Positions 11,303-22,743 are shown, numbered from the stretch's first letter. The stretch is 64,000 nucleotides of DNA from Daphnia pulex (GCF_021134715.1 NC_060019.1:6138001-6202000); one strand, 5' to 3'. Translations and numbers: made by a program. Notes: generated from the letters alone by a model not told the origin.

Positions 11303-11990
11303 TACATTTTACATAGGTCCTTCTCCATTTTACCAAGTATTTGCCATTCACGCTTTCATAAGGCATGGCGATCTGGATAGGCAGGTTAATTTTCAAAAAT
11401 AACTGTAAAATAACTGTAGCCTAAATCAATTTTTTACGAACAGGATCCTTTGATCACCGTTTTAATGTCAGGAAAGATAAAGACAGACTAATATGCTGTT
11501 TTCACTTCTATCCTGAATTTTTCAAAACAAGATGATAATTTACCGAAGGTGCAGGAATTCATGCTTGATTTCGAAAAAGCAGCATGGCAGAATTGTAGTA
11601 CCATATTTCCTGCTGTTAAACCTGTTGGCTGTTCCTTCACTCTAACCAGGCAGTCCTTCTATCGGAATATCAAGAAAATTGGTTTAGGACCACAATACAG
11701 AGAGGGTCAAGAAACAAGAAAAATATGCAGAAAAATGCTCAGTCTGCACTTGCTTCCCACTGAGAAGATCGTGAAGCAATTTCAAAACATTAAGGATGGA
11801 GCATCGGGACTTATGCTGAGCTTTTTCTACTATGTTCAAAACAATTACATAAACAGCACTGTTTGACCTCCGTCCAATTGATCAATGCACATGCAACACA
11901 TGAGGACCAATAAACATGTAGAGGGTTCTCACAACAAACTAAAAGCCGTTGTTGTTAGATACGAATTATTAAAAAAATTAAAATAAACTT
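11303..11990 (+). pseudogene. MULE transposase, C-terminal half
   Basis: Directly after the Tc1-like element the frame continues with TFYIGPSPFYQVFAIHAF, completing the DGTF catalytic motif started before 9555. A probable intron begins near 11384 (a gt follows DLDRQ). The next exon, from about 11443, gives LITVLMSGK, then a stop, then EFMLDFEKAAWQ, IFPAVKPVGCSFTLTRQ and SLHLLPTEKIVKQFQNIK. This is the MULE arrangement of D-F-E-x-A, a G-C-x-F block and a LP-x-E-I tail. A last piece near 11900-11940 reads MRTNKHVEGSHNKL, matching the TN-x-x-EG-x-H-x-x-L end of MULE transposases. Stops show the gene is dead. Confidence 0.75.
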
Positions 11991-12424
11991 CCCTACTTTA
12001 GGACCTGCTTCGAAAAACGTTGTAAGATATTCTTAATTTTAATGAAGAAAGAAGCCGACAAAATTGCTATGATGGCCAAGCTTTTGTCTAAAAAACCAGT
12101 TTTAAAGAAACTAAATAAGAACGCGGCCACAATGCAGCACCAACTGTCCACTCTTTGGGATGCACAACAGAGCAATTGATCCCATAAGATCTTAACAATT
12201 GTTGGAAGATTTGGGCATGCTCACAAAATTACATTCAAAAGCTCAACTTATGGAATTAAAGGATTGCAGGCTCAAGAAGTGGAATCAGATTAAGTGTTAG
12301 TATTGAAATTCAACCACTGAACTTAGTTTACAAGAATAATGGCCATTATCATAATGTTGTACTTACAGAAATAAACAGAGTAAACGCTTAATCCGTTATC
12401 ACCAGCAATACTGAACTACACACG

Positions 12425-12520
12425 AATACACAAGAATTAAAACTATCAGCGTCAGCACTCAACACAAAATCAAAGAACTAACAACGTTAGCACTCAACAC
12501 AATTCAAAAGAACAAAAATA
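12425..12520 (+). repeat. Right-side subterminal direct repeat of the MULE
   Basis: The unit agcactcaacacaa with a following caaaagaac-type tail occurs twice, near 12453 and 12488. It may be the right-hand counterpart of the threefold repeat near the left end, although the sequences differ. Confidence 0.4.
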
Positions 12521-12710
12521 GCTGCGCAACACGACCACCGACCACGTAACTGAAACCATTTGAACAAAAAAACTTACTGCACCTCCTCTTCGGTGCAACG
12601 CGGCCACGCGACTGAAGAAAACAACGGGAGTGGGACAAGATATACTAAATATTGGTGGTGGCGCTGGTTCAGGAAACCGTACTACTAGCACTACTCCTTT
12701 TTTTATGACG

Positions 12711-12787
12711 CATTTCAGGCCCTCGTTTTGCGACATTCAGGCCCAGGGCCTGAATGGAACGGGTCTGAATGACTGGGCCTGAATGTC
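12711..12787 (-). repeat. Right terminal inverted repeat of the MULE, with a perfect hairpin
   Basis: It pairs with 8049-8126. Within it, 12733-12755 is a perfect palindrome with 11-base arms around one base (arm CATTCAGGCCC). The left end has the same hairpin in imperfect form. Confidence 0.8.
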
Positions 12788-14239
12788 GTCGAGGCATTGC
12801 ACCCCGCTTTGTCTTACCCATCCGATCCGACCCCCAGCCCACACCACCTCAACCACCCAGACAAAGCGAGGTACCATGCCATAGGTTCTCTAGCAGGAAC
12901 ACATCCAACGATTGCTTGGTTTGCCATTTGCTTGGTTGCCGCAATGGATACAAATGTGAAAAAAAATGTCGAACAGCCCTATCATATTTGACCTGATTTT
13001 TTTTTTTTCGTGGATATGATGATTTCGTGAGATTTAGGCATATTAAGTTTGGAAATTGTGTATTTCTTATTGTTTTTTATTTTTATATTTTTTATATTTT
13101 TTCATATTTTTTCATTTCACATTCTTTTGTATCTTTTTATTTAAAATATGGGGGTGTACGAATATTTTTTCGATTCGACAACCCCCGGACAAAAGACACG
13201 TTTTTTTTAAATTTTGTTATCGATCGGTTTGTGCGTTTTTCTGCGAGGCTTTTTCCTCTTACACGTCTTTGTTGTTTGTTTTCTTTGTAGGATCATCAGC
13301 ACCAGCAATCGCAGAAACTTGACTGTTCATATTCAGGTATTCGCTGCAGTATATTTTGCTTAGAATACGTTTCAAGAGGATAAAAGAAAACGTTAATGTT
13401 GGTGTTTCTTTTCATCGTTTTTTTTCCATGTGGCGGATGACAGAAGGATGATATAAGCGATGATTTTCGGTTGTTATCCGCCAACAGCCACAGACAAATA
13501 ACTATCTGTTTTTTTTATTTGGTCGTTGGAGCGCACAACATGGGAGAGAAACTCTCACTGTGTTAAAAGATTAAGATAAATCATCTTTCCAGCGGGAGCT
13601 GACCGAGTTTCCCCCGTCTTTTGTCGTGTAATGCTTACATGTATTGCCCACACACTCCTTGTTTGGGGGGGGGGGGGGGGGTAACTAAAACTAAAACGGC
13701 TAACGGACTGATATACAGTTCCTACCTAAAGTTTGGGAACGTGCGAGCGCGCGTGAGAGAACCTTATGGTGAAAGGCGTTTTTTCTCGGCGTTCCCAAAA
13801 ATCAAATTTTCGTCGGATTGCAACGATTTTTTTTTGTCGTAGCCATTATGGGTAGCATTAAGCTGATTTTTTTCAGATTTTCTATCAAGGGAAGGGTAGG
13901 TTTAAAATGGATCCCTAAGTTTGGGAACACTCAATAGAGCTCCATGCAAATTAGGGTTCTTTGAAAGGGGATAACTACAAAACGGGTTAAGGTAGAAAGA
14001 TGCGGAAAACTCTGAAATAAAGAACTTCACAAGTTGAACAAAATTCTTCGTTTTAAGATTTTTTGCGTCATATATAATCTAGTCAATTGTGAATTGAAAA
14101 CGTGAACGTGAATTGAAGAATTAATTTTATTCCCCGTTCTAGTCCCTTCCCCCCCCCTCTATTTCCACCCACCACCCCTTTTTCTCTGTTAAACAGAAAA
14201 AAACGCGCGCTTATGAGGGGGCTACAACCCTGTGTGGAT
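12788..14239. other. Unassigned low-complexity stretch
   Basis: This holds T-rich tracts (about 13060-13140), a run of roughly 19 G (about 13663-13681), and two direct copies of agtttgggaac near 13729 and 13918. The first is preceded by acagttcctacctaa, which resembles the terminal repeats of Tc1-like elements. No coding region is supported. Confidence 0.4.
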
Positions 14240-15241
14240 ACCCACACAGCAATGTTAAGAAAGACTCAAAAACGTCTGTTGATTTCGTCGGTACTCGACC
14301 CTCTCTATTAAAATCAATTAAAGATGAAGATGGGACTCCAATTACAAGTTTATATAAAAACAATGGCATCATGCCCCAGAGATCTTCATTCCCACGCCAT
14401 TAATGCGCCAAGAGATTTGAAGCAAGTGGCCAACACTCAGTTCCACCGTAGATTAAAATCCAGTGTGAGCAGTAATGGACTTTACAGTATATGACTAATT
14501 TACATTATAGACGACACACAATTTGTGAAACGCTTGGTTATCGACAAGGACGATCTCATGATTTTTTTTGCTTTCAAGATGAATTATTGGAGAAAATGAA
14601 ATGTGTCCTAAGAAGACACGGGTTAAAACCTCAACAGCTCTCGTACGATACAACTTTTCTGCTTGGCGACTTCTACCTTTCTTTTTTAGTATTCCGCGAG
14701 ACGGAATTTTCCAACGTCCCAGCCTTTCCGTGCATTTTTTTCACACACGAAGGAAAATTACTGAAAACCGACGAAGAGTTTTTTCTCTTGTCGTCAGTTA
14801 CGTACCGGAACTGAAAGAATGCCATAATACGTACATAGCAACGGATGACGAAGCAGCGATAGTGAGCACCATTAACAAATTTCACCCAGAAATAGATTTT
14901 TTGCTGCTTCAATCATGTAGCTAACGATATCACGAGAAAAATCGGAAAAATTGTCGGCTTAAACGCCAAAGAAAAAAACCTCTACATGAATCAGTGTCGA
15001 GAATTATTCTCGCAGAAGTCAAAAACAAATTATTTGGAATCTCTAGTGGAAAGACAAATCTTATGGAATCAACAATTTGGCACCTATTACATAAAAAATA
15101 AACATCCACATATTGACCGGATTGGTGCATGGGTTTGCAACAAGTATGGTTGAGTCCAAAATTAAACAAACCAATCGGAGTCGCTAAATAGTCTAAAAAG
15201 GGCCTCAAAGATTGAAAGGAGTGCCCCATCGATGCCATGGT
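14240..15241 (+). pseudogene. SWIM-type MULE-like transposase, main part
   Basis: Several plus-strand frames join into one decayed protein: a leader with DLKQVANTQFHRRLKSS near 14410-14460, DDTQFVKRLVIDKDDLMIFF near 14510-14570, the core LSYDTTFLLGDFYLSFLVFR near 14640-14700 and FTHEGKLL near 14740. A changed frame carries ATDDEAAIVSTINKFHPEI near 14840-14895, then NQCRELFSQKSK near 14990 and HIDRIGAWVCNKYG near 15110-15150. The pattern SYDTTF-x-LGDFY followed by TDDE is what I recall from multicopy invertebrate proteins ending in a SWIM zinc finger, which look related to Mutator transposases. The frame runs into the insertion at 15242 and continues beyond it. Confidence 0.6.
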
Positions 15242-16000
15242 TAGGGCTTTTGTGGCCCGGAGGTATTTGGGCGGTTTTTTTTAATGAGTTGTCTAGATGT
15301 TTTTTTTAACAAGTGTTTGAGCGGGTTGGGCCAATAGCGTAAATGGGTTCGACCCGGGTCGACCCATGGGTCACAAAAATTTACCGTCCAGGTCAAGGCC
15401 CGGGTTTTTCATTGGTCAAACATACTTTTTTAAAACTCATCAGTAATTTTATCAATAAATGGTAATATTTCCTGACGTTTACAAATTGAATTTGTATTCT
15501 TTGTTTTAAATGAACAAAAAAAACATTCATACATGAGAATTGATGTGAACACACAACACCAATGAAACGAAAATAAACTTGGAAGTGTTGGAAGTAAACA
15601 TCCGAATAACTGTAGTTATCGAACAAATACAAAAAAAATATTTCAAAATTCAGAATCTTCTTCTTCTTCTTCGTTTTCCAAAAGTGACGAAGCGAAGTTT
15701 TCTTCCAAGAAATCGTAGACATTATTTAAATCTGAAGCTCTACAGCGTCTACTTAAAACGTGGTGATCATTGAATGTCTGCATGGATTTAACGGCTATCC
15801 CAGATCTTTCTGGCACTTTCTAGCTGCAGCTGCAGTGAGATTATTTTTTTGACAAATAGATGGCACCACTGCTCGGGTTGGCCCACGGACCCGGTGGTTT
15901 GACCCATCGCCCGCCCCGTACAAAAAATGCCTCGGTGGGTTGAGTTGGGTTGGGTTTTTTCTCTTTAGCACGAAAAGTGGCCCGGGTGATGAAAACCCTA
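15242..16000. mobile_element. Non-autonomous hAT-type insertion
   Basis: The 759 bp segment begins TAGGGCTTTTGTGGCCCGG and its reversed right end reads TAGGGTTTTCATCACCCGG, giving short imperfect inverted ends. The octamer GCCATGGT precedes it (15234-15241) and recurs just after it (16007-16014), with six extra bases (gccgca) between. Eight-base target duplications and TAGGG ends are typical of hAT elements. The disrupted transposase frame is continuous across the site. Internal sequence is AT-rich with GC-rich subterminal parts (gacccgggtcgacccatggg near 15352) and encodes no transposase. Confidence 0.65.
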
Positions 16001-16006
16001 GCCGCA

Positions 16007-16110
16007 GCCATGGTACTGAGTCGTTTTCAACTTTCGCAATACAATAATGCTGAGATCATACGTGGCCGCTACAACTACGTACAAAATTTAATCCTTCCCA
16101 AGCTTGCACA
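16007..16110 (+). pseudogene. Continuation of the SWIM-type transposase
   Basis: After the insertion the frame resumes with AMVLSRFQLSQYNNAEIIRG, which follows the CPIDAM end before the insertion. In the family this is a block of the form AMVLSLYxLQxYYxxEIxRG. The match stops around 16080-16110, where BEL/Pao-like sequence takes over, so the SWIM finger is missing here. Confidence 0.5.
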
Positions 16111-17935
16111 CAACGAAGAGAATGACAAACCTATTCTTCCAAAATGGTGGATTCTAACCTTCGCAGTCCTCAACCCAGGTAGCGAGGCCACCCTTATCTC
16201 GCGTTTGATAGCTAATCTGCTTCACCCCCAAGGGCCTTCCATGTCTGTTCAATTCGGTGCCTTCAGTAGCTGCTGCTGCTGATCGAATCCGAAAAGGGGT
16301 GTTTTAAGTTGAAATCGATTGACAGCTCGCACACGAAAGAAACTGCGAACGCATTGGTAGTCCCGGAAATTAATTTGTCCTTTCGAAAAATTATTTGGCC
16401 CGAAATCAAGCATCGTTGGTCCCACTTGACCGGTTTAGAGCTACCCTTAATCGATTCCGATCAGGTCGAATTATTAATCGGCATGGATTTATCGACAACC
16501 CATCAAACAACGCAAATAATTCAGCCCATGGAGGGTGAAGATGGGCCTCCGGCGCATCACACACGTTTTGGCTGGGCGGTAGCCGGAAATATACCTCAAA
16601 GCCTCGTTGTGGGACTTGGCAACTGACACCTATGGCATCCGAGTTTGTTCAATGCCGAGTATCACAACCAAGAGGGAACTTTTATCAGCCATATCCCTAA
16701 TTTTCGACCCATTAGGTATCTGTCTCCCAGTTGTTACAGCCGCAAAATTGTTATTTCAACAAACGCAAGTGTTCGACGACCCTTCGTCGCGGTGCTGGGA
16801 TAAACCTTTGCCCGTTTATTTACTGGCAAAGTGGAAGACTTGGGTCACTAGTCTGGAGAATACGTCCTTTCCCTATGTAAATCGTTCTTTTCGCCCCGTC
16901 GATTTTCCGTTGAAAACGTCAATCTTTCGTCTTGTCGTGGACGATTGGAACATACTGAGCTGTCAGCACTCACTCTACACTCAATCATCATTGCCACTGA
17001 TCACCCGCTGACCAAGCTCATCATCAATGATCATCATCTAAAAATTCATCACGCGGGTGAGTTGAGTTGAGCACACCCTTATAGTGTCGTTCGCGAACAA
17101 TTCTATCTCCCCCAAGGAAGAAGAGCGATCCGATGCACCCTGGCAAGGTGCGAGCCTTGCAAAATTCAACGTTGATTGCCAAAACCTCCCCGTATGGAAA
17201 ACCTTCCTAAAGAGCGTCTCGAGGCATTTATCTGTTTTTTTACTAATTTTGGCTTAGACTGTTATGGCCCTCCGCCGTTTCATTTCCATCCGTGGTTGTC
17301 CGAAGGTGATCTACTCCGATAATGAGACTAATCTGATGGCAGGAGAGAAGGAGCTCGCGCAAGGAATTGCGAACCTAAATTCTGCACGAATCACGGAAGA
17401 ATTCATTGACCGAGGCATCGACTGGCGCAAGTCACCATCTTCTGGATCCCACTTCGGTGTTGAGTGGGAACGACTTATCGGGTCAAGCAAGTCCGCAATG
17501 CGCGCTATTCTCCACCCTCGATCTGTCACTGACGAGGTGCTTCGTACGGTATTCGCGGAAGTTGCATCAATGTTAAACAGTCGGCCTCTCACTCATGTAC
17601 ACACCGACCCAGCAGAGCCTGAGCCTTTGACGCCAAACCACTTTGTACTCGGTGGCGCCCATCCCCACCGTGTACCTGACTGTGAAGAGGCGTTTGACGG
17701 TATGACAAAAAGAAGATGGAAGCAATTTCAGTTCATTCTCAATCAATTTTGGCGTCGCTGGATGCAGGAATATGACCCGAGTCTAATCGGCAGAGAAAAA
17801 TGGGATCAGTCTGCCCGACCTCTTCGAATTGGCGACCAAGTTCTTATTATGGACGAGAATGCTACCCGGGGAACAAACAATGTTGGCCGATGTGAAACCT
17901 ATGTTTATTTTGGGTCGGTTTGCATTGGTTAATCT
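16111..17935 (+). mobile_element. BEL/Pao retrotransposon pol fragment (protease, reverse transcriptase tail, integrase)
   Basis: The protease region reads NPGSEATLISRLIANLL at about 16168-16225, and after a frame change VPEINLSFRKIIWPEIKHRW and LIGMDLSTTHQT, with FGWAVAG near 16567. This order is diagnostic of BEL/Pao. The reverse-transcriptase body is mostly deleted; its end is recognisable as TKRELLSAISLIFDPLG near 16660-16720. A zinc-binding integrase leader follows (HPLTKLIINDHHLKIHHAG near 17000), then SVVREQFYLPQGRRAIR, and from 17264 an open integrase core with IYSDNETNL, WRKSPSSGSHFGVEWERLIG and HFVLGGAHP, ending in the RIGDQVLI block. It is truncated before the usual WPxGRV motif. 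LTRs were not found. Frameshifts make it dead. Confidence 0.85.
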
Positions 17936-18760
17936 ATATATATAAATTGAAATTGGGCCATGGCTGGAAAAATAATGGGATTTCGTTTTCAAAAAGCCAA
18001 GACAATATGAATTTTGGGCTAAGTTTAGATAGTCAGTTTTAACCAATGTAAATACCCCGATCCCAATCCAATGTCTATGTAACTCTGAGTTTTCGATTTT
18101 TATACGTCGCGTTTAACCAATATGCAACCAACATTTAATTTCTAATGAAAGAGTTCCAAGATTAGTTAAGCATAGGGACAAGTTTAGAAATTCAACAGTT
18201 CAATTACAATTCTCTTAATGGTAAACCAACATTTCACTAACACTGATTTTCTCAGCTTAGCCCAAAACTAAAGTGGAGAGGTTGGTACCGCATATGGTTA
18301 AGCTTGCCAATCCAATACGAAAAAACTAGTCGTTGCCAATATTCGGCCAACAATTTATTACTAAAAATCATGCAGTAGATGAATTCCAACATTTGTTTAG
18401 CATAGGGCGCAGCTAAAAAATTCAAGCGTAACATATGAGTCTTACATCGATAAACCAACATTCCGCTAATACTGAATTTTGCAACGGAATCCCGCAATCA
18501 AATGACGACATCAGTACATTATTGCGCCAACGCTGAAATCCATCGGCGAAATTACAAGTGTAACATCGGGAAACCAACATTTAGCGAATACTGAATTTTT
18601 GGACGAAATTGATTAATCAAATGACGTGATAAGTTCAATATCACTCCAAACTCTAAAAACAAATCGAGGAAACACAAGTTTGAACATCGGTTAACCAACG
18701 TTAAGGAAATACTGAATTTTGTGCACGAAACCAGCAACAAATAACAAATTTTGTTATATT
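17936..18760. repeat. Diverged tandem repeats, about 230 bp with shorter sub-period
   Basis: The phrase aaaccaacatt-cactaa-tactga recurs at about 18225, 18457, 18568 and 18690. The blocks 18166-18263 and 18397-18493 align over almost 100 bases, offset by about 231, while later copies are about 113-120 apart. The repeat looks like an old two-level satellite block. No coding role is apparent. Confidence 0.55.
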
Positions 18761-19640
18761 GTAATATTTTGGTCCAACACTGTATTGACCTTGTGGTTGA
18801 AAAACAGACTTTTGAATAGAAAATGAATGTCGGTGAAATCTTAATGTACCGTTGTGAGACTTGTTTATTTGCAGATAAAGCGGTCCTTGGTTCTAAGAAT
18901 TGGTTTACCGATATTTCGGTAGATTTTGCAAAAATGTACATACATGCCCTTCAAATTCATCTCCAGTCGGCAATTCTTTCCTTGAAACGCCTAATTGTCT
19001 TAGCCGGCACCATTCTGCTTCAGCTAGGGATCTCAGTATGTCCTTGTCACCTTTAACCATGTAGGAACAAATCAATACAAATAACAATCTGGTAAATGAT
19101 GAAGTTAATTACTTCCTGTTGCCAAAACTCTTCCGTAGAATGTACGAATTACTTCAGTGTCTGAGTAACCTTTTTGTTCGTAAACAAAGACAGGTACGAG
19201 ACCGTAAATGTCTTGATTGGTCAACATATCCGGATTTAGAATGTGATCAATATCGATACAGTTGTAAGGAGTGTGTTCAGTATTTCTCCACAAGACAACC
19301 GCATAACTATCGCAGAACGTATCGTCCAGTTTTTTCGCCGAATTTGAACACTACCCCTCTCACTTGCCGTTTCCACTTCAATGCCATGTTTGACAGTTTG
19401 TAAACGTTTCAAACATCGTCTGCAAACATCAGTTCATATTCACAAGCATTTCTACGCCACATCTAATCCTGAACCAATCCTGGGTGGCTGAATAGTAGAC
19501 TAGTCTTGGTATGACCCTGGTTCTCAATTATTTACAGGGCCACTTTTGTGACAATTGTATGTAAACAAGCAGAAGAGTTTTAAAAACTGCTTGCAACAAC
19601 TGATTGTAAAATAACAGCTAGCTCTTACTTATTTTTCGCT
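18761..19640. other. Unassigned stretch with minus-strand open frames
   Basis: Frames at 19087-18905 (60 codons) and 19293-19105 (62 codons) on the minus strand are fairly clean and separated by stops, perhaps pieces of one decayed gene. No domain was recognised on either strand. Confidence 0.3.
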
Positions 19641-19648
19641 TTAAAAGA

Positions 19649-21659
19649 ATGAAACACCGTTCAGAATTTTCAATAAGAAGGGCTGTTGATCGTGAACTGT
19701 CAGAGTTAATAGAAGCGAGTAATCGACCGATTAGGGCCTTTCCACCCACTCCAACATTTCCAGCCATTCCAGATATTCATGAACCACCTGTGATTCCAGT
19801 AGCCATGTAAGGCATATCATAATGTAACACCATTCTGTAAAATATTAACAATACGTTTCTTTACAGAGATACGGAAGTAACTAATTATACTTCCAGTGCT
19901 GATCCTCCGATTGCAGCATCTCTTCCAGTTATTGACGATATGCCAGGGATTTCATCGGTAACTATCAATGATACTTCTAAGAATTCTGTGGGATTGCTAG
20001 TCAACCGTGATGAAATTGTGAAAGAACTTGCACTGCTATATGGAAGAAAGAAACTTTCTCTTAGTGGCCTAGGAGAAGTAGCCAAACTTATTAAAAGTAT
20101 GGAGCACGACATACCAACCTCTGCAGTAACTATTCTAAAAACAAATAATACTCCTATACGAAGCAAGAATTTCCATCACTTCTCATTGAAAAAAGTTCTT
20201 CTGGCCAAATTAAAAAAAGGAATGATCAACAAGGAATCAAGAGTCATGAAAATCCAAATCAACATCGATGGAACTCAAATTTTCAAAACTAACTCCTTGG
20301 ACTTATGGCCCATTCTAGTTAGAGTAACAAATTCACTTGATGCCCTGCCATTTGTTGTCAGCCTTTTCATTGGCAAGGGAAAGCCAACAAACCTCGAAGA
20401 TTATCTTAAACCATTTCTAGAAGAACTGATAGCTTTACAAACTGAAGGCCTTCAATTTGAAGACATTTGTTATTCAATCGAAGTATCTTCCTTCGTGTGT
20501 GACGCCCCTGCTAGAAGATTTCTTAAAGTTATCACTGGTCATAATGGATAATTTGGGTGTGAGCGATGCAATCAGAAAGGCGTTTACGACTTGTACTATC
20601 GTTGCACTACATTTCCCCAATTGACTGATTGTGTTTTGAGAACTGACGCCTCTTTCCGAGCAAAATTACAACGACAACATCATAAAGGTTTAGGCCCATT
20701 ACTAGATTTGAAAATTGACTTGATATCTTGCATTCCTCTGGACTATATGCATCTGGTTCTTCTGGGAGTTTTTAAGCGGTTTCTCACAATTTGGACAGGG
20801 CACTGGAGCAAGAAGCATTTCAATCATAAACTAGGAACGTGGGAAAGACAACAACTGGAGAAAAGGCTTCAAAGGATTCGTTTATCCTACCCCCAAGAAT
20901 TCCTTCGTGTGATCACATCGTTTAAATACGCCAATACCTTAAAGCGGTTGAATTGCGAGCCCTTCTTCTTTATATTGGACCAGTATTTTTTAAAGGGATT
21001 TTGTCAGATGAAAAGTACAACCATTTCCTGTATCTACACTTTGCAATCAGAATTCTGTGCTCTCCACCGATGTGCAAAACGTATTCACATGTAGCAAGAC
21101 AATGTTTGCATTATTTTTCATTTCAATTTGGGAAGATTTACGGAATTAATCATCTGGTGTACAATGTGCACTCCCCCACACATTTGGTAGACGATTGTGA
21201 GACTCACGGTCCACTGGATTCTTTTTCTGCCCTCCCTTTCGAAAATTTTCTATGGACGTTGAAGTCACTCATAAGATCCCCGAAAAAAGCACTAGCACAG
21301 ATGGTAAGAAGAATTTCAGAATTAGAAAACACCCTAAAAATCCTGCGGTCTGTGTGAGTACACTGAGAAAGCATTTGAAACCCAACACCAGAATGGACTC
21401 GTACTATCTTTGTGAAAATGGGACGGCTGTGAAAGTTCTTGGTTTATCCAATACTCATGTGTCATTCCGATGTTTCACAAATCCAAGAAATCTTTACAAA
21501 GAGCCTATGAAATCCAAAAATATCGACATATTCTGGTCGGATGGCTTGGAAGCAAAACAAAATAACATGGCAATAAGTGAATTGAAACTTGTTGCTAAAT
21601 ATTGGGTTATACCTATGACTAGAGGTTGCTGCGTCTTACCACTTCTTCATCAAGCATGA
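19649..21659 (+). pseudogene. Nearly complete CMC/EnSpm tnp2-like transposase, recently inactivated
   Basis: Exon 1 starts at 19649 and contains RRAVDRELSEL and a Pro-rich stretch. A short intron fits 19809-19866. The main frame carries NIDGTQIFKTNS, LWPILVRV, LFIGKGKPTNLEDYLKP and FVCDAPARRFLKVITGHNG, then a TAA where the family has an aromatic residue, then FGCERCNQKG, zinc-coordinating in appearance. Beyond it come TDASFRAKLQRQHHKG, SCIPLDYMHLVLLGVFKRFL and HSPTHLVDDCETHGPLDSF. Two frame changes occur near 20935 and 21330. This block order (IDG, GKPT, CDAPAR, GHNG-x-x-GC-x-x-C, PLDYMHL) is that of tnp2-like transposases of the CMC superfamily. Only about three lesions in 600 codons imply recent death. 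Inverted ends were not identified. Confidence 0.75.
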
Positions 21660-21897
21660 CCATCAGGTACTACAATAATATTATTAACTAGTTTTTGTCC
21701 AAAATAATCTGAGATTTATTTCTATTATCGCAGCTTTTTTACCACCATCTTCAAAAAGAAAAGTACAGAAGGGACAGAAATTCAGTATTCGCAGAATGTT
21801 GGTTAACCGATGGAAGCCCTATATGTAATAGGTCAATTTCTGATCTTGGCCCTGTGTTAACCTACTGTTGGAACTCAACTACTACATAATTCGCATT

Positions 21898-21988
21898 AAT
21901 ACAGTGTTGGTAGAATGTCGGCTACTACTAGTATATGTCTCTTTTGAATTGACAAGCTTGACCACATGTTGTACCAGCCTCTTCATTT
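21898..21988 (+). repeat. 91 bp direct repeat, copy 1
   Basis: It is almost identical to 22653-22743, with about two substitutions. It starts AATACAGTGTTGGTAGAATG. The copies are 755 bp apart. The intervening sequence is AT-rich and unassigned. Confidence 0.85.
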
Positions 21989-22652
21989 CGGTTACGTTTA
22001 GAATTCACAATCTTATTGTCTGTATAACGTTGCTTTGCCTGTATAGGACAGTCCATCTGTCAAAAAAGCATAAAATTTGAAACTACGTGTTAATTTCGAT
22101 TTTCTTATACCAAAAAAAGCTAATTATTAGGGGAATCTGCATTCAAAAGCTCCCGAGAAATTAGGTGGGGAAGATATTTAAATTAATAAAAAACGAATCG
22201 ATGAAAAAACTAATTTTAATTAGATATATTGTGTAAATATTTATAGTTTTTTATGAAAAACAATAAATGAGCATTGTTCATAAACTAATTTCCTACATTA
22301 TAAAGTTTGTTTTAAGTTTTAATACCTTGTGGTTTAATTAAAATATCATTTGTTTAACACACTGTATCCGTGATTGTCATTGCATTCACAAGACAGAATA
22401 AGTGTTGCCAAATTCTTTTAACCGGTTTGGTGCTCAGCTGACTTATAGGTGTGATGCAATCAAGCATGCTATAAATGTTATTGTAATGATGAGACCAAGA
22501 TGAGGAGTACAACGGCCGTACAGAAAACCTTCTGCCACTATTGGTTATAGAACCAACTACTGAACAAGACGGATCAGTTGTTTATCGTTTCAATCGGGAA
22601 TAGTTAGACGGTAACAATAAAATGTTTATTCTCACTGCTTTTTTATATTTTT

Positions 22653-22743
22653 AATACAGTGTTGGTAGAATGTCGGCTACGACTAGTATATGTCTCTTTT
22701 GAATTGACAAGCTTGACCACATGTTGTACCAGCCTCTTCCTTG
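22653..22743 (+). repeat. 91 bp direct repeat, copy 2
   Basis: Partner of 21898-21988. This copy lies directly before the DUF4806-like exon, so the repeat may be a duplicated piece of that gene's upstream region. Confidence 0.85.

Larger units (their letters stand above)
8049..12787 (+). mobile_element. Mutator-like (MULE) DNA transposon with long inverted ends, nested-inserted
   Basis: Terminal inverted repeats of about 78 bases match between 8049-8126 and 12711-12787, both starting GACATTCAGGCCCAGTCATT when read inward. Between them lie pieces of a MULE-type transposase in the plus direction, separated by a complete Tc1-like element at 9557-11302. Long inverted ends, a zinc-finger N-terminus and the MULE DDE region are typical of Mutator-like elements. 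No matching 8-10 bp target duplication is visible beside the ends (left flank ends gggtgggt, right flank begins gtcgaggc), so either the ends have decayed or the true boundary is slightly different. Subterminal repeats occur on both inner sides. Confidence 0.75.

Noticed and set aside
13621..13842. A 73-codon frame as a gene
   Set aside because: It runs through a run of about 19 G and low-complexity sequence; no domain or splice context.
19885..20166. A 93-codon minus-strand frame
   Set aside because: It is antisense to the conserved tnp2-like transposase.
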